From Exophiala sp. HKRS030 (taxonomy: Eukaryota; Ascomycota; Eurotiomycetes; Chaetothyriales; Herpotrichiellaceae), in contig JAHWDD010000010.1 in assembly GCA_023897205.1 (NCBI GenBank), positions 558,001 to 622,000 on the forward strand: a stretch of DNA of 64,000 nt, in the 5' to 3' direction. Shown here piece after piece: positions 1 through 12,500 of this stretch (position 1 is its first letter; each line of letters opens with the position of its first letter). The notes beneath the pieces were generated by a model. That model did no database searches, was not told the origin of the DNA, and worked only from the letters and a program-made list of their open reading frames with translations. The translations under genes were made by a program, and so were the position numbers.

Positions 1-634
1 TCTCTCATACGGGCGAGGTCAAACAGGTCAAGGTGTTGGGTGTCCTGGCGCTGATCGACGGCGGAGAGACGGACTGGAAGCTCATCGTCATCGACGTGCG
101 TGATCCGATGGCCAAGGACATGCACGACATCGGAGACGTTGAACGACTCATGCCTGGGTTCCTCACGGCCACGCGAGAATGGTTTCGTTTGTACAAGGTT
201 CCAAATGGGAACCCTCCCAACGATTTTGCATATGATGGCAAATTCCAGAACAAGAAGTAAGTTCCTGGATTCTTACCTCAGGGCACTGAACAGTCTACTC
301 ACAATGCCCTAGATTCGCTCTCGGTGTCATTGACGAATGTCGACGTGCCTGGGATAATCTGATCATTGGAAAGAGCTCACCAGGCAAGATTAGTTGGTAA
401 CTTTTTCCACTCCGGTCTCGTGCTTTGTTTTCGGCTATACTGACCGGATTGATGAATGGCCGTAGCACGAACGTGACAGTGGACAAATCACCCTTTCAAA
501 TAGATCCCGGCGATTTGGACATACCCAAGGATGAACATTTGAAGCCGGTTCCAAGACCAAAGGTCATTGATGAATGGTTCTTCCTTCCTGCTCGAGACGT
601 CCCTGACGAACAACAACATGAGGATGGACCATAG
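1..634 (+). CDS. IPP1: Inorganic pyrophosphatase, C-terminal part (5' end outside window)
   Basis: Hydrolyses pyrophosphate to two phosphates in the cytosol, pulling biosynthetic reactions forward. Three exons are visible: 1-256, 313-396 and 466-634, with introns of 56 and 69 nt that keep the frame. The first exon reads in frame 3 (…[19 protein letters not shown]) and carries the family signature region [15 protein letters not shown], whose acidic residues bind metal and PPi. It is followed by [20 protein letters not shown] and by [10 protein letters not shown] and WFFLPARDV near the end, all matching eukaryotic family I soluble pyrophosphatases. The N-terminal half lies upstream of the window. 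It is convergent with the next gene (stop codons 213 bp apart). Family assignment is firm; only the exon 2/3 junction residue (Cys in ISCTNV) is slightly unusual. Confidence 0.93.
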
Positions 635-847
635 CGGCAGAGGATGTTGTGTTTGTCTGTACTGACCCTAAATCTCAACAGAGAAACTCCAATCTAATGC
701 GAATCACTCCACTATATGGCATACAGATTCTTTGTCGTATCTAAAATCCCAACCATCGATCACGTCTAAATCTTTTGTCGTGGCACATCACACCCACAAC
801 CCCGTCTTTCCTTTCTTTCAGGGATTCCTGATACCACTTATACGCTA

Positions 848-3023
848 CTATAGCCTTGCCCTCTCAGCGTCATCTCTGACCCTCACTCCAGCTTTCCTTC
901 CCGGTTCTTTATCCTTGACCTTCAAGATCCGCCTCAACAGTTTTCCGGTCGGACTCTTGGGCACCTGGTCGGTGAATTCGACCTCGACGATCCACTTGTA
1001 CCTCACCTTTTTCTCCTTGACGAATTTCAACAGCGTCCTCCCGACGGCCTCGGTCGGCTCGACGCCCTTCCTCAGCACGACGTACGCCTTGGGCCTCTCA
1101 CCGGCGTAGTCGTCGGCGATGCCGAGCACGGCACAGTCCTCGACCAAGTCGTGACCCAACAACAAATCTTCCAACTCGGCCGGGGGCACCTGCAACCCCT
1201 TGACCTTGATCATCTCCTTGATCCGGTCTTCGATGTGCACCAGCCCTTCGTCGTCAAAGTGACCCACGTCGCCCGTGTGGAAGAAGCCCTCGGGATCAAA
1301 GGTCTCGGCCGTGGCGGTCGGGTTGTCGAGGTAACCCATGGCGATCTGGGGGCCCCTGGCGCATATCTCGCCCGTCTGGTTCGGGCCCAGCTCTTTCCCC
1401 GTCGTCAGGTCCAAGACTTTGGCCACCGTGTTGGCGACCAACATGCCCCCCGTCGTCGCGTACCTGTAGTCGTAGTGAGAGGGAGGGTGCGCGGTGATGC
1501 AGGCCGTCGACTCGGTCGCCCCGTACCCTTGTCTGAATCCCGTCCAGGGAAACTTTTTCTGCAACAGCGATATGATCTCGGGAGAGATGGGGGCCGAACC
1601 GGAAGACCACCTCTCCACGTGTCGAAGGTCGTAAGCGTCCACGATCTTGTCCCTCACCAACCGAATGATGATGGGTGGCACCAGGATCAGTTCCTTGATT
1701 TGAAACTCGCAGATGGCTCGGAGCATGGCCTCCATGGTGAATGCCGGCAACATGACGCTGTCGCCGTTCATGAAAACCGGGTAATGACAGAAACGGACCA
1801 CTCCGGTGACTATTCATGTTTTGTTTTCAATCTCATGTCAGTTGGTTCGCACGTACATATTTTTCCTTCAGGGATGGATTGTCGGTCTCTCTCCACCCAG
1901 AAAGGAAGAAGCCGAAGGGTCATGCGAGGTGATGTATACACGTACTGTGAAATAGTGGCATCACCGCCAGAATCTTATACTGTCCAGCGGCCTGTAGCTG
2001 CTTCAATTGGTGACACTGTGCGATGATGTTCTGATGGCTCAACATGACCTGAGTGAGATTGCTCGTTGTTAGCTAGTTTTTCTTTTTGGAATCGGCGTCT
2101 CTAGAAACCCAGACAAAGAAAGACACAACTCACAGCCTTGGGAAGTCCCGTGGTACCACTACTGAAGTTCAAATAACCACAGACGTCTGCATTGGTCATT
2201 CCTTTGGGGATGGTCCAAGGAGGTTCTTGTTGTTGTTGTTGTTGTTGTTGTTGTTGCTCTTCACACCGTTCCATCAAATCTTGTATATTTCGAAACCCAT
2301 CCACCCTGCCTTCCAAAAGTAAGACGCTCGAGGCAGGGACGCCGACTTCTTTGGCCGCCGCCAAAGCAACGTCCAAACTTTTCGGCAAGGTCAACAAGAT
2401 TTTGGTCTTGGCCACTTTGAGGGCGTAGGTCATTTCTTCGACGTTGTAAGCCGGACTCGCACCATTGACCCTACCGCCTGTTTTGCGTCGCGAGGAGGAA
2501 AAAGAGTCAGTGGTTACAATTGCATTTAATCGACGGCGTTGAGCGGGGGAAAAAAAGAGTCTGACACTCACCACCTCTGACGACCGCCCACATGGCGACG
2601 GGGTACCATATCGTATTGGTACTGAACAACGAAACGGTGTCACCGGGTCGAAACCCATATTCTCTGACCAACGCCGTGTGTAGTTGCGTGGCTTTGGTCT
2701 TGACCTCTCTCCAATCCAATCTTTCTTTCGTGTCGGCGTTGATGTAACCACACAGCGGTCCGGACGACTCGTCATAAAGAGGGGAATGACCTTTGTCCTC
2801 AAACGCCCATTCCCAAGTCGTGATGTCGTCGGGTACTGTTGAGAAATTTCAAGTCTTTGTCAGTGGCGAGTTCTCAGTGTGAATTTGGCCCCCCTCCACC
2901 CTCCTAGACAATAGGCTCCTCCACGTACTCCACGTACAGAGATCAAACATGACCAGAAACGAAATGAGAAGTAGATAAAAGCATACCTTGGACGTCCGGA
3001 TGTGGAGTTTTGAAGAGAACCAT
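848..3023 (-). CDS. 4-coumarate:CoA ligase-like AMP-forming acyl-CoA synthetase, peroxisomal
   Basis: ANL-superfamily enzyme that adenylates a carboxylic acid with ATP and transfers it to CoA. Five exons: 3023-2987, 2835-2572, 2477-2134, 2048-1946, 1809-848; they join to 569 aa. The P-loop SSGTTGLPKA is at about 206-215, the YGATES motif at about 345-350, the hinge region HTGDVGHFDDEGLVHIEDR follows, and the A10 catalytic lysine is in PKSPTGKLLRR at about 539. The C-terminus is ARL, which fits a type-1 peroxisomal targeting signal. The N-terminus (MVLFKTPHPDVQ, then a GT..AG intron of about 150 nt) resembles fungal 4CL-like proteins. A pure (CAA)10 run encodes ten Gln at about 175-184, just before the P-loop, and is unusual for the family. 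The true acid substrate (aryl, fatty or side-chain precursor acid) cannot be read from the sequence. Confidence 0.9.
2227..2256 (-). repeat. (CAA)10 trinucleotide microsatellite inside a coding exon
   Basis: On the minus strand this is an uninterrupted run of ten CAA codons giving poly-Gln in the 4CL-like enzyme, between the N-terminal subdomain and the P-loop. A pure codon repeat (no CAG) points to replication slippage and a probably length-polymorphic site. Confidence 0.95.
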
Positions 3024-3777
3024 GGTTTACAAAAAGGTGTCTCCCCCTAATACGGATACTGTCCGGATATATCTCTCGACACAAGCTAAATCACCTGTCC
3101 GTACTTCGTACTCACACCCCTTTCGAAGACCGTAAGGATAAAGAGAAATGTAAAAGAGGGTAAATCGGAACGTTCAGAGATGGTTGTTCACAAAGGCCAT
3201 TCGACGGAACGTGGGGGATTTCCCAAGATATCAAAACGTGTGTGTAAAGTGTTTGTGTGTGATCTTTCAGATGCTTGCCATCTTCCCTCGGTACAATAAC
3301 TTTGCAGTAAGGTAATTAGTCACTCCGTACCCTCTCCTACGAATACGGAGTACAGTATTTATTTGAAACATGACGAGTTTATCAATTCCGCACGGCTATA
3401 TCGGCGTCGATGGCCGGGTAGAGACGATCGAGAGTTGGGGATGGAGAGGAAAATGCGGAGTACGTAGACAAAGTCCACCAGACTAAACCAATATCATCAA
3501 CACTTGCCGGTATGAAGCCTCGGCTGAAGCAACAGTCACTGGCATCAAATTACCTCAACTGGCAGAGTCCGGGAACGCATTCCGGAGTAATCGGTAGGTT
3601 ATGCACGATGCTCCAAGCACTATCTATCAACAAGCATCTCAGAAATGCTTGTCTTGATACTAATCGTATACTGTAGTACCTCAAGAACCCAACTCGGACC
3701 ATCGTCGTCATGATGATCATCATCATCCCAATCCATAACTTGTCATCTTCAACTCTGCAACCTATTGTTTGCTCTCA
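3024..3777. other. Intergenic: 4CL-like promoter and SMC5 3' flank
   Basis: No coding potential seen. It contains an imperfect inverted pair, ACTCCGTAC at 3322 and TACGGAGTA at 3344, that could form a small hairpin. A further partial copy (CGGAGTACG) lies at about 3456. Confidence 0.6.
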
Positions 3778-6700
3778 TCATGCCCCAACCGGTGTAAACC
3801 GACTCGTGGTTTCGAAGCCTCTCAAGCCAACTCCAGAATCAACCCTTCGATCATTTGGAGCGGCTCCTCTGTGCCCAAGGTTTTGGGCCTTTTGTAAAAA
3901 TGATCTGAAATCAACCTTGGGGCCATCGATCCATCCACCCTTCTCATTTTGTACGCGTGCTGATGGCATGTTCTCACCACTGACAATGCACAACACCGTC
4001 ATGCCTCGTCTGTATTTCAGACCACTCAACAATTTGGGAGTGATCAGGAAATATTGACTACCACCATCGTCTGCTGCAATGTCCACCATCCGGCCATGTA
4101 CCATACGCTCGTTTCTTGGATCCATACCCTGGTTGATCTCATCGACGACTCGGAAAGGAGCTTGACTCAAACTTTGCATGGCCATGAGATAGAATATCGT
4201 ACTGACCGCCCTTTCTCCACCAGATTGTCGATGACTATCAAGTAGACTGAGCGGCTCTTGCTCGCGGAATTTGACACTGATGTGAATAGCCCAATTCGCA
4301 AAATCGAGTCCGTTGTCAGCGCCCCCGTTCTCTTCCGTACAGTCGGCAGGCATTTCGGAAGATGCCTTGTAGACAGCAACCTGACCGGCACAGCCGATTC
4401 TCGCAAAAGAGTCGGAGAATGCTTCGTTGATCTTGGCAACTACAGCCTCCAGACGTTCTTCCCATTTGCCACGAATCTCTTGGATACCGTGCTTGAGATC
4501 AGCTTGCTGTTGTGCATCGTCTATGAGTTTGGCTCTTAGTCTTTCAATCAACTTCGCTCGGTCCTCATATTCCCTGATGACATTCGTACTGCCACCCTCG
4601 GTCAATTCGAGTTTGGCTTTCTCGGCATCGATTTCAGCCTCCAGAGCTTCGAGAGTCTTAACTTGATCGGCCATATGTTGTATCAATTCCATGAACCCGT
4701 TGTCATCTTCATCTTGCTGGAGCTGTTGAGCTTCGGCCTGTATGCCTTGACAAGCGGAATAAAGGGCTCTCGCTCGCTCATGATGTGTTTCATGAACCTT
4801 TTCTGCGTCGGCCACTTCTCTCTCCTTCTCTCTGATCGCAAGGACAATCTGCTCATTCTGGCTGGTCAAGTATGTAAAGTCGGAACTGGCTTCGACGTGT
4901 AATACTTCAGCCTCGAGCAGTGCAGACGATTTGGTTTTGACAACTCCTACAGCAGAGGCGAAAGCAAGGACTGCGTTCGTCTTTTCTACCATTGCATTGG
5001 CCAATCCGTCGTTCAGTCGCTTCATAAGCTCTTTGGACTCGGCCAATGCCTTCTCCGCGATCCTTATCTTGTCTTCTTTTTCCGCAATCTGTGCGTCAAG
5101 CTTTTTGTAAGCTGCGTGGGCAGCTTGCTTTGTATCTTTTTCCGATCGCTTGGCTGATTCTTCCGCTGCTAGCAATTTTATTTGCTCATCAAGTCGGACA
5201 ATCTCTGCCTTGAGGTTGTGGAATTCGGTCGACAGGAGTTTTCCTTCTCCTGAAACTTCATTCATCTGTCGTTGAATCGCCGCCTGTCTTCCCATATCCA
5301 CCGGTTGATCTGTCCACATTTTGGCGACACGAAGATCTCCTACACGAGACGAGGTTCCTGCAGTGCCATATTCAGCTCGGCGCATGAATTGGTAGAGTTT
5401 TCGCCCGGCCACGTAGCTGGCTATTGAGGTTGCGGCGAGCTGGTCATGCTGTTGTTGACTAAGTTCTGTAGAGCTCATTGCGGCGCGTTGGAGGTTTCTC
5501 TCCGCGCATAGCATCGCCAGGACAGGGGCAGGGCCTTGTAGGTGATCGATCGCCCAGCTAGTCAAGCCAAACTTCGCCATCTCTTCTGGATTCAAGGGAC
5601 GATGGGCTTGCTGTTGAGAGTTAGCAGGAGGGCAGACCCGGAGACTGACGTCGTGTAGTTTCAGGCCTTTTGAAAGCTTGTCTTGCAGCTTCCTGAAATC
5701 GTCCTTATTCTGAACGGTGATGATCTTGAAATCATTCTGCTGAAGGAGAGACTCGACAGCATCAGCCATTGCGGGGTCTTTGAGCGAACATTCCACGATG
5801 GGAGGACCATACACGTGCGCGCTGAATTCCTCGCGGTTCTGTTGGATCCATTCCCAAGCTTTGAAGGTATCTTTTGAAGTTTCTTTGAGTTTCAATTCCT
5901 GCTTTCCAGCTTCTGTCTGCATATCACGAAGGGTCTTTTCTAGTGCCTCACGTCGTGACCTGGCCTCCAGTCCTTGTGTCTTGAGAACATCTTTGCGCTC
6001 ACTCAGTTCGAGTTTCTGAGTCTCCACGGCTCTCTGTCGGTTCTTCACTTGCAGGATTTCGTCGGTCATGGCACGAGCGTCAAATGCTGGTGGCACCTGT
6101 TCCTTCTGTTGTCTAAACTCTGCGATCGCCTTCATATTGCGGCTGATCTCCACCTTCTTCTCGCCGGGAACTTTTCTCTCGGCCTCCAGTCTGTTCTTGT
6201 AATCGTCGACAGTGCTTTGCGTCTCGGCGATCTTCTTTGCTGCTTCCTCACACTTTCTTTCACTCACCGCCAGATCTTTCTTCCGCTTCTCCTTCAAGGA
6301 CCTGACATCTCTTTCGTATTTTCTCTTTGCTTCGAGGTCTTTCAAAGTGGGGGCAGAAATAGCCTTTAGACGTTTCAGTTCCTGAGTCATTGTTTTCGCC
6401 TTCTGCTTGGCCTCTTTGTATTTGACCCTGCACTCGGCGTACTCTACGAGGGGTCTGCATTTCTCCATCCATTCCAGTCTCTTTTTGACCAATGCTCGTT
6501 CACGCATCCTCTCAACTTCCGTTCGTTGCAGTTCTTGTCGATTTTCGAGATTGGCCAGTCGCTCTTTTTCTGCTTTGGATTTGTTGAGTGTCTCGCTCTG
6601 GACACTGCGTAATCGTTTGAGGTCGTCGTGCATCGACGTCATCTCAGGACCTGCTACAGCTCGTTGGGTACTCGCGAGGAGTTCGATCGGACTCATCTGT

Positions 6701-7431
6701 GCGAATTCCACCACTTTATCCTGTGGCAGGAATTGACAGAGATTGTCGATTTGGATGTTGAAGGAATTCGCCAATTTTTGAACTTGTCGGCCACTGGTAG
6801 CATTTCCATTGACGGTGTATTTGCTCCCTTCTCTTTTGATAACTCTGGTAATGATAGGGTTTTCAGGTGAGTCGGCAGATCGCTGGAGTTCGATCTCAAT
6901 AGATGCTTCTCGACATCCGTGCTTGATGAATTCGACCGGATCTTTGGCGCGTCCAAGGTACTATCAAACGTGAGCCAACTTAAAATGCGGTCGGGTAACA
7001 GCACAAACCGAGGGCGGCCACCCAAGCCCAAGACAAATTGCGCACACTAGAGTGCTCTTTCCTGTGCCATTTGGTCCTATGACCATGTTCAAATTGGGTC
7101 CAGGATAGAATTCTGCAGAAGTGTAGGTGACAAAGTTGATCAATTTGACACGAACAATAGCCCCCGGCTGATGCCGACTTTGCCGGCCTGAAGAGTCACT
7201 CTGAACATCATTAGGTCGATTTCGACGATGTAAGGGCTTCAGTGTAATGTTCGGCGTAGCGCTCATATCAGAGGGAACCTCATCGTCTTCGTCATCGTCT
7301 TCCGGGGAATGTGCATATCTTTGGCGTTGTCGCTTGCTATCGTTTGGCGCGGTTGATGAGGGTGTATTTGGTCGCGAGTCCTCATCGTCAGAGTCGAGCG
7401 CTCGAGACCTGCGACTCACACGGGAAGCCAT
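3778..7431 (-). CDS. SMC5: Structural maintenance of chromosomes protein 5 (Smc5)
   Basis: Core ATPase of the nuclear Smc5/6 complex, which acts in homologous-recombination repair and in resolving replication intermediates. Two exons, 7431-7009 and 6960-3778, with a 48-nt intron (donor GTTTGT), give 1201 aa, normal for Smc5. The acidic, disordered N-terminus is followed by [11 protein letters not shown] and Walker [10 protein letters not shown] (about 119-127). Long coiled-coil arms flank a central hinge at roughly 480-640. Near the C-terminus are the ABC signature [10 protein letters not shown] (about 1054) and Walker [13 protein letters not shown] (about 1077); the DEINQGMD form is typical of Smc5. 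The start was taken at the first ATG ([10 protein letters not shown]); an in-frame GTG 33 nt upstream is not credible in a fungus. Confidence 0.95.
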
Positions 7432-8021
7432 GATAGGCCTGACGATCTCGTCGAGTTGGCTCACAGTGGTCTTTTTTCAGAGTGCAAAAGTTGGCGTCAC
7501 TAATCCGATCAATGTTGGCTCATTAGGCTGCGCTTCACTTTCACAGAACGCGGTCGCGCCTGCCCCACCGCTCTACGCGACCATCGTATCGGGTATCATA
7601 CCCGACAATTGGTTTCTTGGATTTGGCGGAGTATCTGGATAGAAACTACTGAGCAACTCCTCACTCCGTATGTTGAGAGTGGTTCTAATGCAGAAGAAGA
7701 CCCGAGGAGACACTGATCACGATGTTGAATGAAAATCCATTCCTACTCCCAACAAGGGTATTTTTACTGATAGCGACGGCACACGATCCTAACCGAGATA
7801 TCGCGACTTGAACGAAATTCTGACTGAGAAATGTTTGTTCCCCCTTTTCACTTCATTCTCCTTGATATTGTAGATGCCATACCCTGTTCCGCCCAAATAG
7901 ACACTTGAACATGCAAACTGGTTCGCCCGCGATCCGCTCGAAACATGTCTCACAAATGCATACTGTTTGGCTTGTCGAAATTGGATTTAAGTATGTGCTT
8001 GTCGTGAGATATGCTGACTAT
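7432..8021. other. Intergenic: SMC5 promoter and downstream flank of the RGS gene
   Basis: Two same-strand genes are separated by about 590 bp. It contains partial copies of the recurrent CGGAGTA/ACTCCGTA motif at about 7626 and 7662. No gene or RNA was recognised. Confidence 0.5.
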
Positions 8022-9564
8022 TTAAAAGTAATTACCACGAGGCACCTAAGAGAGCATTAGCGTTGACGATAGCCCAGCGGTAAGACGACTTACAGCCAGG
8101 AAGATGGCAGTTATGATAGCGGAAATGACGAAGGCGGTGATGATGGCCTGCAGGAAAATAGTGTCCTGTATCTGACGGAGCGCCGGTTCTCGGATCCAGA
8201 CTTCACGATCGAAGATCTTGCGGATGATGTTGCGCTTTTCATATTTGGCGACCCAGGGAGCATCTTCATAGCTATTGGCAGATCCCAGGCTATCGAACGA
8301 ATCCTTTTTCGACGCATAATCCGAGGAAGCCTCATCGTCGTCGTTGAAGAGTTCCCATGGACGGAGATGTCGATGGTGCATGCCATGCAAGACCTGAAAT
8401 ATCGGTCAAAATCATATGACGGCGGAGGCTGGATCAACTTACCACACACATGCCCTTCCATCCCGCAAACAAGGTGGCGATGCCAATGAAGAGACCGAGG
8501 AATGCCAAAGCCCTCCAACCACGATTGACCGAGCTGAGTGTGATGACAATGGCATATACAATGCCAGCAACGATCCCTGCAACACCCAGGCCTTGAGCAA
8601 AAGTCTGTCTTGGTTTATTTCCATTGCAGATTGTCCATCGGATGAAGTTGGGATGAGCCTGTCGTCTGAGGGACCACTCCACGGTGGTGATGACGTCTCT
8701 AAAGGCTGACGGATGTGTTGTGACAGATAACGCCTTCAGGAGAACGGTTCTCTCTTTCGAAGAGAGATTGAGCATTCTTGAACTTCCTTCAGCGATATAG
8801 ATGGCGATGATTCTCGAGATCTCTTCGCGGTAAGGCTGAATGGTGACTATGAACCTGTCAGAGCTTTTCTTGGTATAGTGGGACTGTTCTTACATGGTTG
8901 CAAGGTTCCAGCTTCTTCAAAAGCGGCCTCGGCTTTCCTGCTGTGATCGGTTGTTCCGGAGCGTAGGGTGGTGCCGTCCTCGCTGTAGCCAACTGTCGAC
9001 GGGGCGATGCTGTCACGGTCGGCGATGGTTGCAGATGGCGTCCGGGGAGGTGTATTGAAAGGGTTTGGGACAACTTCAGGCACTCCGAGTTTGGCATTCG
9101 GATCGAAATCGGTCCCTTTCAGGATAGCGGTGGCGCTGTTGGGGATTTTTTTAGGCAGCTTTTCCTTTTCAGCATTCGTCTTTTCATTCAATGCTTGCTC
9201 TGCGGTCCATTCCGGTGCCAGTCTTTGCTGGCTCTCGGGAAGCTCCGAAAAGCGCTTGCAGTAATCCTGATGCCAGAGATAAAATTGGAGGTTCTCTGCA
9301 TCGTGCTCGATGTAGCAGAGGAAGTCCATGAATTCACGCAGGGTTACAGGCTGGAAAGCTGTCAGTTTGCATGCGAGGACAAACGAAGGAAAGGAACCTT
9401 ACGGGGCATGTTCCACCACTGATGATCTTGTCGAACGAAAGAGCATCAGGAATGCCACATTGGCTACTGGTACCTGAGCTGATCGATTCAGCTGGCTTCT
9501 CCGAGTCAATAGAGCTGTGAGAAGACACATAGGCCGGGCGGCGATATGTAAGTGAGAGAACCAT
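8022..9564 (-). CDS. RAX1: RGS-domain membrane protein, Rax1-like
   Basis: Five exons, 9564-9403, 9350-8894, 8846-8443, 8393-8094 and 8045-8022, join to 448 aa; the last exon is only 24 nt (ending VPRGNYF). An RGS fold starts near residue 38 (PDALSFDKII…LREFMDFLCYIEHDAENLQFYLWHQDY), is interrupted by a long low-complexity linker (about 90-205), and resumes at QPYREEISRIIAIYI to about 265. Three hydrophobic segments follow: FAQGLGVAGIVAGIVYAIV, RALAFLGLFIGIATLFAG and IITAFVISAIITAIFLAV. A split RGS domain with three C-terminal membrane spans, at this length, is the layout of budding-yeast Rax1, which marks bud sites; filamentous relatives are linked to polarity and G-protein signalling. Orthology is inferred from architecture, so another fungal RGS membrane protein remains possible. 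The third intron uses TCATAG as acceptor because the nearer CAG would create a stop. Confidence 0.78.
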
Positions 9565-12500
9565 TGTGTGCGAGTCCTGAGTAAATGTGCAGTTGATCGA
9601 ATATGCCTCCTGACTGGTGAAAGGATGCTGTTGATCTGAGGTGATGGCTTTTGCTTTCTGGAAGCTGGATACTGATGTCTGGTGTGCGGTAGATGAGACA
9701 AAGGGCAGTGTGTTGGAGATGTGCTCCTCGAAAGATAATAGTAGAAGGGTTTGAAGCGAAGTAGATGACAGGGTGACAGAGAATGAGTTAGATTTTTGGG
9801 CAGGATGGAGGGTCCAGTGTGAGCGAACGCAAGTCCCTCGGCCTTGAGAATGCTTCTCTATGCCAATCGAACGACTACTTTTTGAAGATGGTGGAAGGAG
9901 GCAGGTTTCGACTACTGGTTAGGTTGTCAATGGACGAGGCAGAAGAAAACACGAAGAAATGGCGAGGTGTTTATCAGTTTCCTTCTCTGTCACACCTCGA
10001 ACGAGCTATAAACCGATGGCTGCACTTGTCTAGGACTGACTTCCTGCACCCCTTGTCGACACGGGCGAATAAGAGATGCATGGCTGGGTGGCAGGAAAGA
10101 ACATCCAGTCACGAGAGTGCGGTGCCTGTCACTCACAAAGGGTGTGGTCCGAACTTCCTCAAGGCGGATACAGCACCACGATGTGGGAGACAGGTGGAGT
10201 TCAGAGGCAACTGGAGAAATCTGTACTAGCCTTCACGCATCTTTCCCATGCCAGATGGCCACCACATAAAGTACGAGGATGGAGAAAGAGTAAAATGCTG
10301 GCAAGGGCAGCGGATCGGCCAGGACGAGGAACATCGTGAGGGAGCGAGAAAACATGGCGCTTCCACTGTTCGGTTTGGGGCAAAAAGATCTACAGCTACT
10401 CGCTTGCATCTCGTACCCGACGCCACCGTTGGCCACTTGGACCCATTGGCACTGCGTTTTCTTGTCCTTCGTACGTCAAACTCCTTGTCTCTGCGTCATC
10501 CATGCGAGTTGTAAACTCAACTACGCGGAAAGACAATCTTTTCTCCCTTGCCAGCAGGTCACTCGTCCTCCTCCTTGCATCTCGCCCTGCATCTCGTCCT
10601 CGCCCTCGCCGACAGCGCAGTCAATGTTGCTAAGCTACTCAAAAGTCGGCGCGAGACAAAAATTTCAATTTTCAGAGGATCTTGAACAGACACTCTCGGA
10701 CGTGAATCAAGGTGCATCTCGAAAACAGCTACTTTATTGCCTACGACCTCACACTTACGGGATGATGTTCGTGGCGTTATACCAGGCCTCCGACGGACAT
10801 GGATAAAGTTGCGGTCGCATTCAAAAATAAGCCACCACATTGGCGCTAAAATACCCTGGGTAGGCACGTCGTCGTTGGTAAGACGTGTGCTAAATGGCTG
10901 GGCCTCTACTCCCTACGGCTGGTAGCGCTGGCGGACCTTCAACCTGTGGCCTCCTTCGTGAACGAAATTTCGTCTGGGAGGAATAACAAAGGAGCAAAGG
11001 GCCAATCAGTCCACTTGGAAGGGATATGCCCTGGTCATATCGACCTGGTTCAGCAACCTACTAGAACTATCGACTGTTCTTGTCTTGGGTGTCAACACCT
11101 CTCGAGCACTCTGCCTTTGTGTGATCTCAAAGTCTGCTTGTCCAGAATTCCGGAATGAACAGTCTGGGCTGTTCTCAACATTCTTGCCGGCAATCTTGAA
11201 TACCCTCAGCCAGCCTCAGGATTCTGATGACGACCAAACCAGCCTCTCCCTCCTCTATGAAGTATTATTGTAGGCCATTTTTATTACAACTCCGTAGCCT
11301 CATGCCCGTCCCCGTGCCCGTCCGTCCACTAGCCAGGGACACACACTACTGCAGATACGCGACTCAGGTTCCCCACACACCTTTCCAGGCATCGATGTAT
11401 GTCCGCCTTTCCTCATCGCGACAAGGCCTGTAAAATGCATCTTGCTGTTCTTAGACTGTCCCCGTGTTTCTTTGCAATTCTTCTCAAGCCTCTCATGCAG
11501 TCCTTGGTCATAGCCTGAAAACACCTGAAGCTAAATGAAGCCACAAACTCTTTCGACATTTTTAGCTGGATAGTAACCAAGAATGAATCTCAAGCCACGA
11601 AATTGGCACTCTGTAAAACCCAGCTACAGTGCACACAAGACGTAGTTGGTGTCCACTCGCATCCTCCTTTGGAAGCTGTCCCAACCTATTGTACGGATAC
11701 TGCGGCCCTGTCAAAAAGCTCTACCAAAGAAAGGCTTTCCAGCTGGCGTTTGCGCCACCACGTACTATTTACTTGCCCTGGTACGTAAGCTATCACATGG
11801 TCGATGCGGACAATGGACGGGAGAGCGCTTTCCCTTTTGACTTATCCGAAGTATCATCATTCTACCGCGGTTAGCATCCCCTGCTGCTCTCCCGAAGTCA
11901 TAAACATGTGGATTTGAGAATCTATACGATTTGTGTTCTTTTCTCAGAGGGCCCCTCCTACAAGCAAAGGTCCCTTTTTCAAAGCACAAGCTACTTCGTA
12001 GTCCGTGAGGTTTCAACCTCGAGGATCGTGGTCGTGCTGCCACATGCCCGTTCCTTACAATCCAAGCTTGTCATGCCGTTGTAGAGATCTTCATCTCACG
12101 TTTTTGATGCCCCCTCGTGGCCGTTGATCTCCCAGGGGAGGCGATGGCTTCTTGGTGTGGGCTTACTGGTCATTAGTGGTCCAACCGGGGCTGGCACTAT
12201 CGAACGATCAAAATATCTTGTCTAAGATGATGCCTTGAGAGTCCACCGGGAAACTTTTTTTTATTTTAGTTCCAGCCCTCGGATGATCCGAGATCTCAAA
12301 GTCACCCGTGCGTTGTTTACCCCACAAGATTCATCCCAGAGCTTAGCTTTTGATGCCTTTTTGCATCTTGCTCCGAATGGACAGCACCGTCATCTTACTC
12401 GCATTGCATCAAAAGGTCGAGAACACGAAACCCACCAAATCATATAAATCTTTGATCTTGTGTCATCCTCGACTTCACATCGAAAAAGTCAGCACCAAAG

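Noticed and set aside
1151..2026. 291-codon plus-strand frame opposite the 4CL-like gene
   Set aside because: Runs antisense to a well-supported catalytic exon; its residues are His/Arg/Val-rich shadows with no motif.
9819..10806. ORFs of 136 and 156 codons in the gene-poor region
   Set aside because: No recognisable domain, overlapping frames on both strands, no credible splice partners or leader context.
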